This document shows, piece by piece, positions 8,537 through 18,058 of a stretch of 64,000 nt of DNA. Under the pieces are notes generated by a model, which saw only the letters and a list, made by a program, of their open reading frames with translations, did no database searches and was not told the origin of the DNA. Each line of letters opens with the position of its first letter. Positions within the stretch are counted from its first letter, which is position 1. A program made the translations under genes and the position numbers. The stretch is from positions 38,432-102,431 of the forward strand of contig NZ_LWMW01000087.1 of the NCBI RefSeq assembly GCF_001639285.1, given 5' to 3'. The stretch comes from Methanobrevibacter cuticularis (GTDB lineage: Archaea > Methanobacteriota > Methanobacteria > Methanobacteriales > Methanobacteriaceae).

Positions 8537-8824
8537 GAGTGTTTCATAAGTAAGATTTTTAAAAAATTTAATAAAAGTATTCCTCATTTAAAATCTTTAA
8601 ATATTATATAACTACCTATATTATTTTATTTATTAAAAATAATATTTAAAAAATCTATAATTTAAATTTAAAATAATATAAATTCTTTAAAAATTGAATT
8701 AAATAAAATAATTAATTTATTATAGCTATTAATACATATTTTATCAACTATTTAATATTTAAATGATTTTTATGGAAAATAATTTCATGAAAATTTCTAA
8801 AAAAGTGACTTATGAGACACTCCC
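8537..8824. mobile_element. MITE-like element, about 288 bp
   Basis: Terminal inverted repeats begin GAGTGTTTCATAAGT on the left and, read inward from the right, GGGAGTGTCTCATAAGT. They match over about 24 bases with a few differences. AAAAAAGA occurs on both sides (8529-8536 and 8825-8832), a possible 8-bp target duplication, although poly-A makes the exact end ambiguous by two bases. The interior is AT-rich with no transposase, so it would move only with a transposase supplied elsewhere. Confidence 0.65.
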
Positions 8825-9102
8825 AAAAAAGAGATATTTATTAATTACCAAAGTTTAGCAACAGATAACCATAATTGGGAAACATCTTCTAATGCTCTCT
8901 ATAAACTCTTTAAATTTTACTTAATGACTTTTTAATAGTTTTTTATGAAACTATTTAAAAATAAAAAATCCATCAACATAGCTATTAAAATGTATCAGCT
9001 ACTTAAGATATCTCGATGAATTATTGAAAATCTAAAAACTTATTAGCTAAAAAACTAAATAATATAGCACAAGCAAAAAAAACTAAAAAATGAAAGAATC
9101 AT

Positions 9103-9207
9103 CTAGGCTTCTCCTGTCTTTAAATTAAAAAATACTCAATCTAAGTATCTATTTGGGTGTTGAGACATGAGAAATTCTAGATCGGGGTTCAAATCCCTGT
9201 GACTTCA
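9103..9207 (+). pseudogene. Decayed second tRNA-Trp 3' fragment (outer attachment remnant)
   Basis: Aligns over its full length with 4848-4962, including the intron. GAGACATGAGAAAT and ATCGGGGTTCAAATCCCTGT are identical, but the anticodon region, the C' box, the D box (TTGA instead of CTGA) and the acceptor end (GACTTCA instead of GACCCCA) have changed, and several bases are lost. The pattern fits the originally displaced 3' end of the chromosomal tRNA-Trp gene, free of selection for longer than the inner copy. It would mark the right border of the integrated region, where housekeeping genes resume. Confidence 0.7.
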
Positions 9208-9415
9208 TTTTTTAATTAAAATATTATAAATATTGTAGTTTTTACTTTAATGTTTTGAAACTATAGTAAAATTATCTTAACTATATTTTTTATTGTATAT
9301 TTATATAAATTTATAATACTTTATTAAATGATTTATATTATTTTTAATTAACTAAATAATATTTTAATGTTTTTTAATTTCTAGTTTTTTTAGATTATAA
9401 ATAAAGAGGGATCAA

Positions 9416-10036
9416 ATGGAAAAAATAAATGATATAATTTGCATTCAAGGTTTTGGTGCTGATTCTAATTGTTATTTAATCGATAATATTTTAGTAGATA
9501 CTGGGACTGGCTTAAATAATGATTATTTGTATAAACAAATTAAAGAATTAGAAATGAAACCTGACGATATCGATTTGATAGTTAATACTCACTGTCATTA
9601 TGATCATGTAGGAGGAAACTATCTATTTGAAAATGCAAAAATAGCTATTCATGAAAATGATGCCGCACCACTTGAAAATGCAAACAATCCTTTGACTGCA
9701 TCTTTTCTCTTTGAGAAATCTATTAAAAGACATGATGTAGATAAAAAATTAAAAGAAGGGGATGAAATAGCTAATTTTGAAGTTTTACACACTCCTGGAC
9801 ATACATCTGGAGGAATATGTTTATGGGATGGAAAAACTTTGATTTCAGGAGACACCGTTTTTGCAAATGGGGGATTTGGTCGATTGGATATCGGTGGAGA
9901 CTCTCAATCCATGGCAAATTCTCTGGAAATGCTTAAAAAATTAGATGTAAATTATTTACTCCCAGGACATGGTCCTTGGGTAGATAATGGAAAGAAACAT
10001 ATAGAATTAGCTAACCAAATGTTTTTTAGTATTTAA
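9416..10036 (+). CDS. Metallo-beta-lactamase-fold hydrolase (glyoxalase II-like)
   Basis: A 206-residue cytosolic metallohydrolase. The metal site is complete: THCHYDH (His59, His61, Asp63, His64), then HTPGHTSGG, SGDTVF and LPGHGP supplying the further His and Asp ligands. Small members of this family hydrolyse thioesters such as lactoylglutathione or act on unknown substrates; glutathione is not expected in a methanogen, so the true substrate is open. A GAGGGA ribosome binding site precedes the ATG. It is the first clear chromosomal gene to the right of the integrated region and is transcribed alone. Confidence 0.85.
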   Translation: MEKINDIICIQGFGADSNCYLIDNILVDTGTGLNNDYLYKQIKELEMKPDDIDLIVNTHCHYDHVGGNYLFENAKIAIHENDAAPLENANNPLTASFLFEKSIKRHDVDKKLKEGDEIANFEVLHTPGHTSGGICLWDGKTLISGDTVFANGGFGRLDIGGDSQSMANSLEMLKKLDVNYLLPGHGPWVDNGKKHIELANQMFFSI

Positions 10037-10101
10037 TTTAAATGTTGTTTTCAGTTAAATTAAAGATATAATTAATTTTAATTTTTTTTATTATTCTATT
10101 G

Positions 10102-10175
10102 GAAGTATAATCATTGACTTTAACCAATAATAATTATTGAAAGTATAATCGTTGACTTTAATCAATAATTATCAT
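10102..10175. repeat. Tandem duplication between convergent genes
   Basis: Two similar ~37-base copies, starting GAAGTATAATCATTGAC and GAAAGTATAATCGTTGAC, fill the gap between the hydrolase and trkA stop codons. Confidence 0.7.
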
Positions 10176-10826
10176 TTATGCTATAAATTGTTTAGTTGCT
10201 TTTTTAAAGGCTCCTCTTTTTACTAATATTGAAATCTTATTTCCTTTATTTAAAACAGTATCATGGGCAGGTATTTTTAGTTTGTTTCCATGATAAATAG
10301 CTATTATAATGTAGTCTTTAGTTGGAGACACTTCTGAAACTTTTTTCCCATTAATTTTTTCGTTGGTAATGACCATATCAAGAATTTCAGCGTCTCCTTT
10401 TCCAAACGCCGTTAGATCAGCCACATTTGGCCGTGTAATTAACTTTTCAAGAAATCCTGCAGCAGTTCGCTCTGGACTTATTACATTGTCGATACCTACC
10501 TTTTTAAAAGCTTCTTCATGGTCAGGATTACTTACACGAGCTATTATTTTAGGTATTCCATAATCTTTAACTAAAATACAAGAGAGTAGGTTTGCTTCAT
10601 CATTACCAGTGGCTGCTACAAAAAAATCAGCATCTTGAATATTAGCCTCTTCTAGAGTTCTTGTATCTGTACCGTTTCCACAGATAATCAAAGCATCTAA
10701 TTCAACAGATGCATTTCCACATAATCCTTCGCAATTTTCAATTATAGTTATATCATAACCATCATCTATTAGAAGTTCAGCAAGATTGAGACCTACACGC
10801 CCTGCTCCCATTATTACAACATACAT
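10176..10826 (-). CDS. trkA: Trk potassium uptake regulatory protein TrkA
   Basis: A 216-residue cytoplasmic gating subunit. An N-terminal RCK/TrkA_N Rossmann domain opens with MGAGRVG (residues 6-12), with the acidic end of the second strand in TIIEN and the conserved [11 protein letters not shown] segment. A C-terminal TrkA_C domain (about 140-216) covers the [19 protein letters not shown] stretch. It binds NAD(H) or ATP-type ligands and controls the membrane subunit TrkH, encoded just upstream on the same strand (11203-12654) with a ~375-base gap. A GGGTGA site precedes the ATG. Confidence 0.92.
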   Translation of the reverse strand: MYVVIMGAGRVGLNLAELLIDDGYDITIIENCEGLCGNASVELDALIICGNGTDTRTLEEANIQDADFFVAATGNDEANLLSCILVKDYGIPKIIARVSNPDHEEAFKKVGIDNVISPERTAAGFLEKLITRPNVADLTAFGKGDAEILDMVITNEKINGKKVSEVSPTKDYIIIAIYHGNKLKIPAHDTVLNKGNKISILVKRGAFKKATKQFIA

Positions 10827-11139
10827 TTATTCACCCAGTGTCTTAAATTTAAAATTTTTATTAATTTCAATCTATTAATAATTTTAATAGTTAATTATTT
10901 TTAGATAATGTCTTATTATTATGTCATCAAATCATTATAAATATACTTATTACGCCTAAATATAATTTTTATCTTTATATATTCATTAATATTGAATTTA
11001 ATAGTAATGCTTTAGTTTGATAATGTTTTAATGAATTTTCATTGATTTTGATAAAATTATAGATATATTTGATAATGTTTTAATGAATTTTGTATTGATT
11101 TGATAAAATTTTTATAGTTTATCTCTAATTTTTGTATTT

Positions 11140-11236
11140 ATAAGCTTTTCTAGAATTCTTTAGTTTGAATTTATTGAAACTAATAATCTTTCGCGTTTTA
11201 TATCAATAAGCTTTTCTAGAAGTCTTTACTTTGAAT
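11140..11236. repeat. Duplicated 3' end of trkH
   Basis: The 31 bases at 11206-11236, covering the trkH C-terminal codons and starting ATAAGCTTTTCTAGAA, recur at 11140-11170 with few changes, 66 bases downstream of the gene. The outer copy is outside the frame. Confidence 0.75.
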
Positions 11237-12654
11237 ATTTCTAAAATACTTCTTAAAATAACAAGTACTGGGATAATTTCTAACCTACCTATCCACATAT
11301 TAAATATCATTACTATTTTAGCCCCCATAGGCAATGTCTCGTCTATAATGCCAGAACTTAGTCCTACATTACCTTGCATGGAAACTACTTCAAATAATGA
11401 ATCTAGTCCATCGTAGCCATACAATACTAAGGCTATCCATCCAATAGCAATAAATAGGAAATAAAGAGATATGTAAGAACTTGTTTCTGCAATTTCACGT
11501 TCCTTTATTTTCTTATCTGCAATTTTTACATTTACCACTCTTCCTTCTGGAGAAATTATATTGGTAATGTTTTTAGAAACTGATCTTAGGAAAATTATCA
11601 CTCTAGATAATTTTATTGCACCAACTGTGGAACCTGCAGACCCACCAATGAGCATTAGTAATAGTAGTATAACTTCCATTACAGATCCCATTATTGTTAT
11701 ATTATTAGTACTATCTATGTTCGCTCCAGTTGTAGTTATAGCAGATATAGTATGATAAACTATGTTCATTGGCATAGAAGTAGTGGCCAAATATATTATC
11801 ACACTACTTACTATTATTAAAAAAATCATGATTCTAAACTGTAAGTCCTGAAAAATAGCTAATCCTTTAGTCTTAAAAGCCCTATAATGGGTTAAAAAGC
11901 TTGTAGCACCTAAAATCATCAAAAACATTGATATTAAATAAAAAGTATTGTTATTATAAAATCCCATATTTGCATTTTTTATAGACATCCCACCTGTGGC
12001 TATTGTGGTAAATGTATTGTTTATTGAATCAAAAATAGGCATTCCAGCTATTATAAATAACGCTATTCCAATAATAGTATAGACCACATATATCTGCAGT
12101 ATTTTTTTTAAGGTATTTCCTACACTAGGTTTTATTCTTTCTTCTCTGGCTTCTGATTTATAAAGACGCGCAGCAGCTTTTCCTGAGTGGATAAATATAG
12201 AAATTATCATTACTACCACTCCTAAACCACCAATCCACTGTTCTAAACTTCTTAAAAATAGTATTGATTTAGGTAAAGCTTCAACATCTGGAAACATTGT
12301 AAAACCGCTGCTAGTCCATGCAGACATGTTTTCAAAAAAAGCATCTAAAAATGAGACATCGAGACATATTATCATTATTAAGCTACCTACAAATGCAGCC
12401 CAAAGCCAAGCTAAGGAAGATATCATCATTCCATGCTTTAATCGTATTCTTCCCTTATCAATATTTATTTTAGTAAGTACAGTCCCTATGCCTATGGATA
12501 TAAAGGCAGGAATTATAAATCCTAAAAAATTAGAATATTCTTTATAGATTAAAGCTACAAGTAATGGTATTAAGACACTTATACCCACTCCTTGCATGAT
12601 TTTTCCTAGATAGTGAGCTACAATATAAATGTCTTTTTGATTAACATATCTCAT
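11203..12654 (-). CDS. trkH: Trk potassium uptake membrane protein TrkH
   Basis: An integral membrane protein of about 483 residues forming the K+ translocating subunit. It has the family's repeated pore segments: WTSSGFTMFPD, TIATGGMSIKNA, SAITTTGANID and QGNVGLSSG each carry the selectivity-filter glycine, between pairs of long hydrophobic helices. LIGGSAGSTVGAIKLSR is the conserved loop before the last pore unit. The ATG at 12654 is preferred over the TTG three bases upstream. Its partner trkA follows on the same strand. Together they import K+, the main osmotic cation of methanogens. Confidence 0.93.
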   Translation of the reverse strand: MRYVNQKDIYIVAHYLGKIMQGVGISVLIPLLVALIYKEYSNFLGFIIPAFISIGIGTVLTKINIDKGRIRLKHGMMISSLAWLWAAFVGSLIMIICLDVSFLDAFFENMSAWTSSGFTMFPDVEALPKSILFLRSLEQWIGGLGVVVMIISIFIHSGKAAARLYKSEAREERIKPSVGNTLKKILQIYVVYTIIGIALFIIAGMPIFDSINNTFTTIATGGMSIKNANMGFYNNNTFYLISMFLMILGATSFLTHYRAFKTKGLAIFQDLQFRIMIFLIIVSSVIIYLATTSMPMNIVYHTISAITTTGANIDSTNNITIMGSVMEVILLLLMLIGGSAGSTVGAIKLSRVIIFLRSVSKNITNIISPEGRVVNVKIADKKIKEREIAETSSYISLYFLFIAIGWIALVLYGYDGLDSLFEVVSMQGNVGLSSGIIDETLPMGAKIVMIFNMWIGRLEIIPVLVILRSILEIFKVKTSRKAY

Positions 12655-13050
12655 CAATTATCATTTGTATTTTAAGTATAAATATTTATTCAAATTATAA
12701 TATTGTTTAAAAAATGTATTATTTATAATTCTGATAATAATAGTTTAGAAAAAATAATATTGTATATTATTAGCTATTTTTCTATATTTTTTAAAATTGT
12801 TTATAATTTTTTATAGAAAAGATACTTTCTTTTAAATATATTTCAGTAATAAAAATGAGTATTTTATTGTAATTGATTTTTTTATTTTATGAAAATGAGT
12901 ATTTTGATATTAGTAGATTTTTTTATTTTATGAAAAAGAATATTCAATATAATATATGGAATTTTATATATGAAATTAATATTGATTAATAAATAGCTAA
13001 AATAGCTATCTATCAATATATTAATTCGTGTCAATTATAGTAGTATTTAA
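12655..13050. other. AT-rich spacer with a 41-bp tandem repeat
   Basis: A unit starting AAAATGAGTATTTT recurs at about 12852-12945, two clear copies and a partial third. The remainder carries the trkH promoter region; no gene is visible. Confidence 0.6.
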
Positions 13051-13272
13051 TTATTCTACTATTTCACCAAAAGCGAATTTTCGGCGAGTTGCATTGACTT
13101 TTACTTTAACTTCTTGACCAACTTCAGCGCCAGGAACGAATATAACAAATCCTTCTACTCTAGCAATTCCGTCTCCAGTCTTACCTTGGTCTTCTATTTT
13201 AACGTCATACTCTGTCCCAACTTCCACTGGGCAGGAGTACTCTTCTTGTTTACTATAACTATCTTCAAACAT
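13051..13272 (-). CDS. TRAM-domain small RNA-binding protein
   Basis: A 73-residue protein that is almost only a TRAM domain: [31 protein letters not shown] and [22 protein letters not shown] are the five beta strands of the OB-like fold. Stand-alone TRAM proteins are abundant in methanogens and bind RNA; a cold-response RNA chaperone role has been described for TRAM0076 of Methanococcus. An AGGATGA site precedes the ATG. It is monocistronic, with a long AT-rich upstream spacer. Confidence 0.88.
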   Translation of the reverse strand: MFEDSYSKQEEYSCPVEVGTEYDVKIEDQGKTGDGIARVEGFVIFVPGAEVGQEVKVKVNATRRKFAFGEIVE

Positions 13273-13774
13273 TTAAATCATCCTAGTATTGGACTGTGCT
13301 TTCTAGCAATAAATATTTCAAATCAAAAATTGAATGAAATAATCTCGTCCTACTGCAATGCAAAAATAATAATAACATAAAAATTAATTTAAGCAACCAA
13401 TCAAAATTTTAATTTTGTAGAAATAATTATTAAAAAATAATATTATCAATCTAATAAAATTTAATTAATCCAGAAAAAAACTTATGATATATCTCTTTTA
13501 TGCATTACTATTACACTGTTTTTTAAAGTATATAAATATAACTAATTTTTATAATTTTTTTTATCAGTTTTACTTTTTTCAATTTGATTATAATTTTATT
13601 ATTACTTATTAATATTTACTAAATCTTTATATCATAATCAATTTAAATCAAGAATTTTATAATTTTACAATACATAACTTTAATAGATATTAAATCCAAG
13701 TTCATTGATATAAAATAATTACTCATTAATCATAATTTATTACTTCTATTATTCACTTGGTAAGGGAGAGTGCA
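13273..13774. other. Divergent intergenic region, no gene seen
   Basis: This spacer separates the TRAM gene and the UPF0104 gene, so it should hold both promoters. It is AT-rich with several TATA-like stretches, for example around 13530 and 13630. I cannot assign a single start. Confidence 0.5.
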
Positions 13775-14998
13775 ATGAAGCATAAGTCATTTATACTTTT
13801 ATTAATTGGTCTAGCTATAATGGCTGTAATGTTATATTTTGTAGGAATTGAGAAAATATTCGATGCCTTGAAATATGCTAATTTTTGGTATATACTACTA
13901 GCTATAGCTATTCAAATCATAACTTACTACTTATTCGCCCTTAGATGGCAGTTAATAAATAAAATAGCTGATATCAACATTGGAATCAAATCTTTAATCC
14001 CTATGGTTTTAGTTGGAATGTCAATAAATAATATAACTCCTAGTGGACGTGGAGGAGGAGAACCTGTAAAGGCTTATTTATTATCTAAATACAGTGGAAA
14101 ACCATCTGAAGAAACTTTTGCTTCTGTAATAGCTGATAGGGCCCTAGATACATTTCCTTTTTTAGTTTTAGCTATTATTACAATTATTTCAGTAATACTT
14201 TACTTCAAATTAAGCTATTTAATTGTTACTATTTTAATAATTTCAGTAATTGGAGTAACTGTAGCTTTCCTTCTCTTGATTTATATGTCTATTAATCAAA
14301 AAGCCGGAGAAAAGATAACTGGTTGGATAATAAGGATAGTTAAATTTTTCTATAAAAAAGGACCAGAAAACTTAGAAGAAAGAATCAAAAAAGCTATTTT
14401 AGGTTTTCAAAAGACTATGAAAATGGTACTTTCAGATAAAAACATTCTTTATTATGCTTTGCCTGTATCTTTCTTACTTTGGGGTGCTGAAATCTTAAGA
14501 GTATATTGTGTATTTCTTGCTTTTGGAGCTACTGTTTCTCCACTTCTAATTGGGGAAGTTTTCATAGTAGCTAGTTTAATTGGAATGATCCCCATTCTTC
14601 CAGGAGGTCTTGGTGCAGTTGATGGTACTATGATCCTTTTATTTAGTTCTGCAGGGATACCTTCATCTATAAGTGCAGCTGCCACAGTTGTTGAAAGACT
14701 TATATCTTTTTGGTTGACTACAATAGTTGGTTTTGTTATATTACCTTATTATGGAGCATCTGTGCTAGATAATATTTCTCTAGGCAGTATTGGTGAAGAA
14801 AAAACAGTCGAAGAAGTAGTTGATGAATTAGATTATATCGAAGATGATCCTGATTTTCCAAATGATTTTAAATCAGACACGAATAAAAACTCTGAAATTT
14901 ATGATGATGATAGTGTTGATGATAGTGAAAAAGACAGCACTAATGATGATGTGGATAATAAGGGTCTTGAAAGGAGTCGTGATGATTTAGAAGAATAG
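13775..14998 (+). CDS. UPF0104 / lysylphosphatidylglycerol synthetase-like membrane protein
   Basis: A membrane protein of about 407 residues with roughly eight hydrophobic segments between residues 5 and 330, of the LPG_synthase_TM (UPF0104) family. Conserved features include NNITPSGRGGGEPVKAYLL early on and PILPGGLGAVDGTMILLF near the last helices. The last ~75 residues are a highly acidic, Asp-rich cytoplasmic tail. The ATG at 13775 is chosen because AAGGGAGAG lies just upstream. Substrate is unknown in archaea; lipid or flippase-type roles are suggested by the family. It is monocistronic. Confidence 0.85.
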   Translation: MKHKSFILLLIGLAIMAVMLYFVGIEKIFDALKYANFWYILLAIAIQIITYYLFALRWQLINKIADINIGIKSLIPMVLVGMSINNITPSGRGGGEPVKAYLLSKYSGKPSEETFASVIADRALDTFPFLVLAIITIISVILYFKLSYLIVTILIISVIGVTVAFLLLIYMSINQKAGEKITGWIIRIVKFFYKKGPENLEERIKKAILGFQKTMKMVLSDKNILYYALPVSFLLWGAEILRVYCVFLAFGATVSPLLIGEVFIVASLIGMIPILPGGLGAVDGTMILLFSSAGIPSSISAAATVVERLISFWLTTIVGFVILPYYGASVLDNISLGSIGEEKTVEEVVDELDYIEDDPDFPNDFKSDTNKNSEIYDDDSVDDSEKDSTNDDVDNKGLERSRDDLEE

Positions 14999-15373
14999 TT
15001 AGATTTTTTCTTTATAGTTTTCTAATTATTTTTTAACTAATTTTTTATTTTTATTTCTTTTTTAATTTTATTTGAATTAACTAAATATTTTTTGATTATT
15101 TCTATTTTTTGGATGGGATGTTTAATTGGATTACTTCTATTTTTTGGATTGGACATATTATTGGATAGTTTCTATTTTTTCAAAATCGATGAAAATTGAA
15201 TAGAATTTTTCAAACATTGAAAATTAAATAGAAAAGTTTATTTTATTATATTAATATAAAATTGAATTATAATGAATATATATAATTTATAAAAATTTAG
15301 TTATAATTAATATATAATTTATAAAAATTGAATTATAATTAATATATTTTATAAAAATTGAATTGGTGATAAT
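14999..15373. other. Spacer with repeated AT-rich units
   Basis: Two TTTCTATTTTTTGGAT copies, then a small inverted repeat (TTCTATTTT ... AATAGAA, about 15170-15205) that could terminate the upstream gene. Three AATTGAATTATAAT-like units follow before ftr. No gene seen. Confidence 0.5.
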
Positions 15374-16267
15374 ATGCAAATAAATGGTGTAGATATAAAA
15401 GATACTTATGCAGAAGCTTTTGGAATAAAAGTTTCAAGGTTACTGGTTACTGCAGCTACTAAAAAATTGGCTAAAATTGCAGCTACTGAAGCTACTGGTT
15501 ATGCAACATCTGTTATAGGATGTCCTGCAGAAGCTGGAATAGATGGTTATGTTCCTCCAACAGAAACTCCTGATGGGAGACCAGGATATAATATAATGAT
15601 TTGTAATTCCAGTAAAAAACAACTTGATCATGAATTATTAGAAAGAGTTGGGATGGGAATACTAACAGCTGCAACTACTGCTGTATTTAATGCACTTGAA
15701 GATGAGGATGAAAAACTTAAAATTGGATTTAAATTAAAGTTCTTTGGAGATGGCTATGAGAAAGAACTTGAAATTGACAACAGAACAATTTATTCAATTC
15801 CAATAATGTCTGGAGATTTCTTAGTTGAAAGTGAACTCGGTATAAAAGATGGAGTAGCTGGAGGAAACTTTTTCATATTAGCTAATTCTCAAATGGAAGC
15901 ATTAATAGCTGCAGAAGCAGCAGTTGATGCTATTCATGCTGTCCCAGGAACAATAACTCCATTCCCTGGAGGTGTTGTGGCTTCTGGTTCTAAAGTAGGC
16001 TGTAATAACTATAATTTCTTAAATGCTTCAACAAATGAAAAAATGTGTGTTACTTTAAAAGAAGAAGTTGTAGAAACTGAAATCCGAGATGATGTTCATG
16101 GAATTTATGAAATCGTTATTGATGGAGTAAATGAAGAACAAATAAGGAAAGCAATGAGTGAAGGTATTAAAGCTGCCTGTACTATTAGTGGCGTTAGAGA
16201 AATTAGTGCTGGTAACTATGGTGGAAGTTTAGGAGCTTACAAAATCAATCTAAGAGATTTATTCTAA
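15374..16267 (+). CDS. ftr: Formylmethanofuran:tetrahydromethanopterin formyltransferase
   Basis: Transfers the formyl group from formylmethanofuran to tetrahydromethanopterin, the second step of CO2 reduction to methane, in the cytosol. The 297-residue length is that of the family. The N-terminus [15 protein letters not shown], the segment [20 protein letters not shown] and the C-terminal [16 protein letters not shown] are hallmark sequences. GGTGATAATATG gives a clear start. The gene stands alone, flanked by long AT-rich spacers, and is a direct marker for a methanogen. Confidence 0.98.
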   Translation: MQINGVDIKDTYAEAFGIKVSRLLVTAATKKLAKIAATEATGYATSVIGCPAEAGIDGYVPPTETPDGRPGYNIMICNSSKKQLDHELLERVGMGILTAATTAVFNALEDEDEKLKIGFKLKFFGDGYEKELEIDNRTIYSIPIMSGDFLVESELGIKDGVAGGNFFILANSQMEALIAAEAAVDAIHAVPGTITPFPGGVVASGSKVGCNNYNFLNASTNEKMCVTLKEEVVETEIRDDVHGIYEIVIDGVNEEQIRKAMSEGIKAACTISGVREISAGNYGGSLGAYKINLRDLF

Positions 16268-16929
16268 TCTCTTCATTTTTTATTTTTTATTTATTCATAG
16301 CAATAACCTATATCTCATTTTTGTAGTTTTTTTAAATATAACTTATTTTTTTATAAAATATTTTTTCTAACTATATTACTTGAAAAAAGTTCTTAAAATT
16401 ATAGTATTTATTGATAATATTAATTTTACTCCTTATTTTTTATAAATAAAATGATTTTAATGATTTAAAATTTATTATTTATAAATCAAATGTTGAGTAT
16501 TGTAATTAATTAATTTTTTAAATTAAATGTTGAGTATTGTAATTAATTAATTTTTTAAATTAAATGTTGAGTATTGTAATTAATTAATTTTTTAAATTAA
16601 ATGTTGAGTATTGTAATTAATTAATTTTTTAAATTAAATGTTGAGTATTGTAATTAATTAATTTTTTAAATCAAATGTTGAGTATTGTAATTAATTAATT
16701 TTTTAAATCAAATGTTGGATACTATAATTAAGCTTTTTAAATTAAATATTGATTATTGTATTAACTTATTTTCAATATTTTTGTTCTATTTTGTTCTATA
16801 AATCAATAATAATTAACTATTTTCAATATTATATTATTTTATTAATCAAAGTTATTACTCATTTACAACAACTGACTATCAGAATATTTTAAATATTAAG
16901 TAATATAAATCAGTTATGAGGTTGTAATA
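16268..16929. other. Long spacer between ftr and carbonic anhydrase
   Basis: Contains the 37-bp tandem array at 16488-16760 and otherwise only AT-rich sequence. The carbonic anhydrase promoter is probably in the last 100 bases. Confidence 0.6.
16488..16760. repeat. 37-bp tandem repeat array
   Basis: Six consecutive near-identical units start at 16488, 16525, 16562, 16599, 16636 and 16673, each beginning AAATGTTGAGTATTG. A degenerate seventh starts at 16710 and a weaker trace follows. There are no spacers between units, so it is not a CRISPR array. Confidence 0.95.
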
Positions 16930-17460
16930 ATGATATTAGATGAAATTTTACTTAATAATAAGGAATTTGTAGAAAACTTTGAAGTTGTTAATTTAAGCCA
17001 TCTTCCTCAAAAGAAGTTAGCTATTGTAACATGTATGGATACAAGACTAGTTGGATTTTTAGAACCTGCTCTTGGAATTGAAAGAGGAGATGCAAAGGTA
17101 ATAAAAAATGCAGGAAACAATGTAATAGACTCCGACGTCATAAGATCTGTAGCAGCAGCTATTTTTTCTCTTGGAGTAGAAGAAGTGATGTTAATAGGTC
17201 ATAAAAACTGTGGAATGGCTAATGCAGATGTTAACAAATTAAAAGCCTCAATGATAGAAAAAGGAATCGATCCAGAAGAAATAGCTAAAGTTGATCTTAA
17301 AGAATGGATTGGGGCTATTGAAGATGAAGAATCAAATGTTTTAAATGGTGTTGAAAAGATTAAAAATTCTCCTTTAATTCCTGAAACCGTCCCTATTCAT
17401 GGATTAATAATAGACCCTACAACTGGATCTTTAGATGTCTTGATAAATGGATATAAATAA
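16930..17460 (+). CDS. Beta-class carbonic anhydrase
   Basis: Interconverts CO2 and bicarbonate, relevant to CO2 supply for methanogenesis and carboxylations. Zinc ligands are evident: Cys35 in TCMDTR (with the catalytic Asp37-Arg39 pair), His91 and Cys94 in GHKNCGM. At 176 residues it matches the short archaeal type such as the Methanothermobacter Cab enzyme. GAGGTTG precedes the ATG. It is monocistronic. Confidence 0.94.
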   Translation: MILDEILLNNKEFVENFEVVNLSHLPQKKLAIVTCMDTRLVGFLEPALGIERGDAKVIKNAGNNVIDSDVIRSVAAAIFSLGVEEVMLIGHKNCGMANADVNKLKASMIEKGIDPEEIAKVDLKEWIGAIEDEESNVLNGVEKIKNSPLIPETVPIHGLIIDPTTGSLDVLINGYK

Positions 17461-18058
17461 AATTTTACAATATAAACACATTACTTTTAAAATATACATT
17501 TTTTAAGCTATATTGGACAAAAATTCTCAAAATTATAATATCTTTAATAATATTAATTTTAATCATTATTATTTATAAATAAGCTATTGAGAATTTCAAT
17601 TTCTTTTTTCTAGGCTGTCAAAAATCGATTAGATATTTAAATTTCAGATTAAAGGTTTTAGAAAGCCACATTCTAAATCTTATTTTTCCTGCCTTATTTG
17701 AAATAAATAGTCCAATCTTAAGAGTTTTTTTGTTTAATCAAATAGAAAGCTTTTATTAAATTTTGAGAAAATCTGGCCATTATTTTGACAGTCTTATTAA
17801 CTTTATGGACTATTTTTAATTTTTTAAACTTTTACTTTCATAAAACACTATAATTATAATAATTATAAAATAGATAATATTACAAAAAGACAGTTAATTT
17901 AAATATTATCCTTATTATCATTAATCTCTATCTAAAAAATTAATGTAATTAAAATGGAGTAATTATAATTGATTAATAAATTAATAACTGAATAATCAAT
18001 TATAATTTAAAATAATCATAATATTGAAGGAAAATAATCATAATACTGAAGGGAGAAT
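17461..18058. other. Spacer with possible MITE
   Basis: Holds the small inverted-repeat element at 17613-17793; the rest is AT-rich with no open frame. Several AATAATTATA stretches lie close to the nnr start. Confidence 0.5.
17613..17793. mobile_element. Possible MITE, about 181 bp
   Basis: The ends read GGCTGTCAAAA and, inward from the right, GACTGTCAAAA, an 11-base terminal inverted repeat with one mismatch. The interior has no frame. I find no convincing target duplication, so this is weaker than the elements at 19902 and 20357. Confidence 0.4.

Noticed and set aside
16488..16760. CRISPR array
   Set aside because: The 37-base units are directly adjacent with no unique spacers, and no cas genes are in the window.
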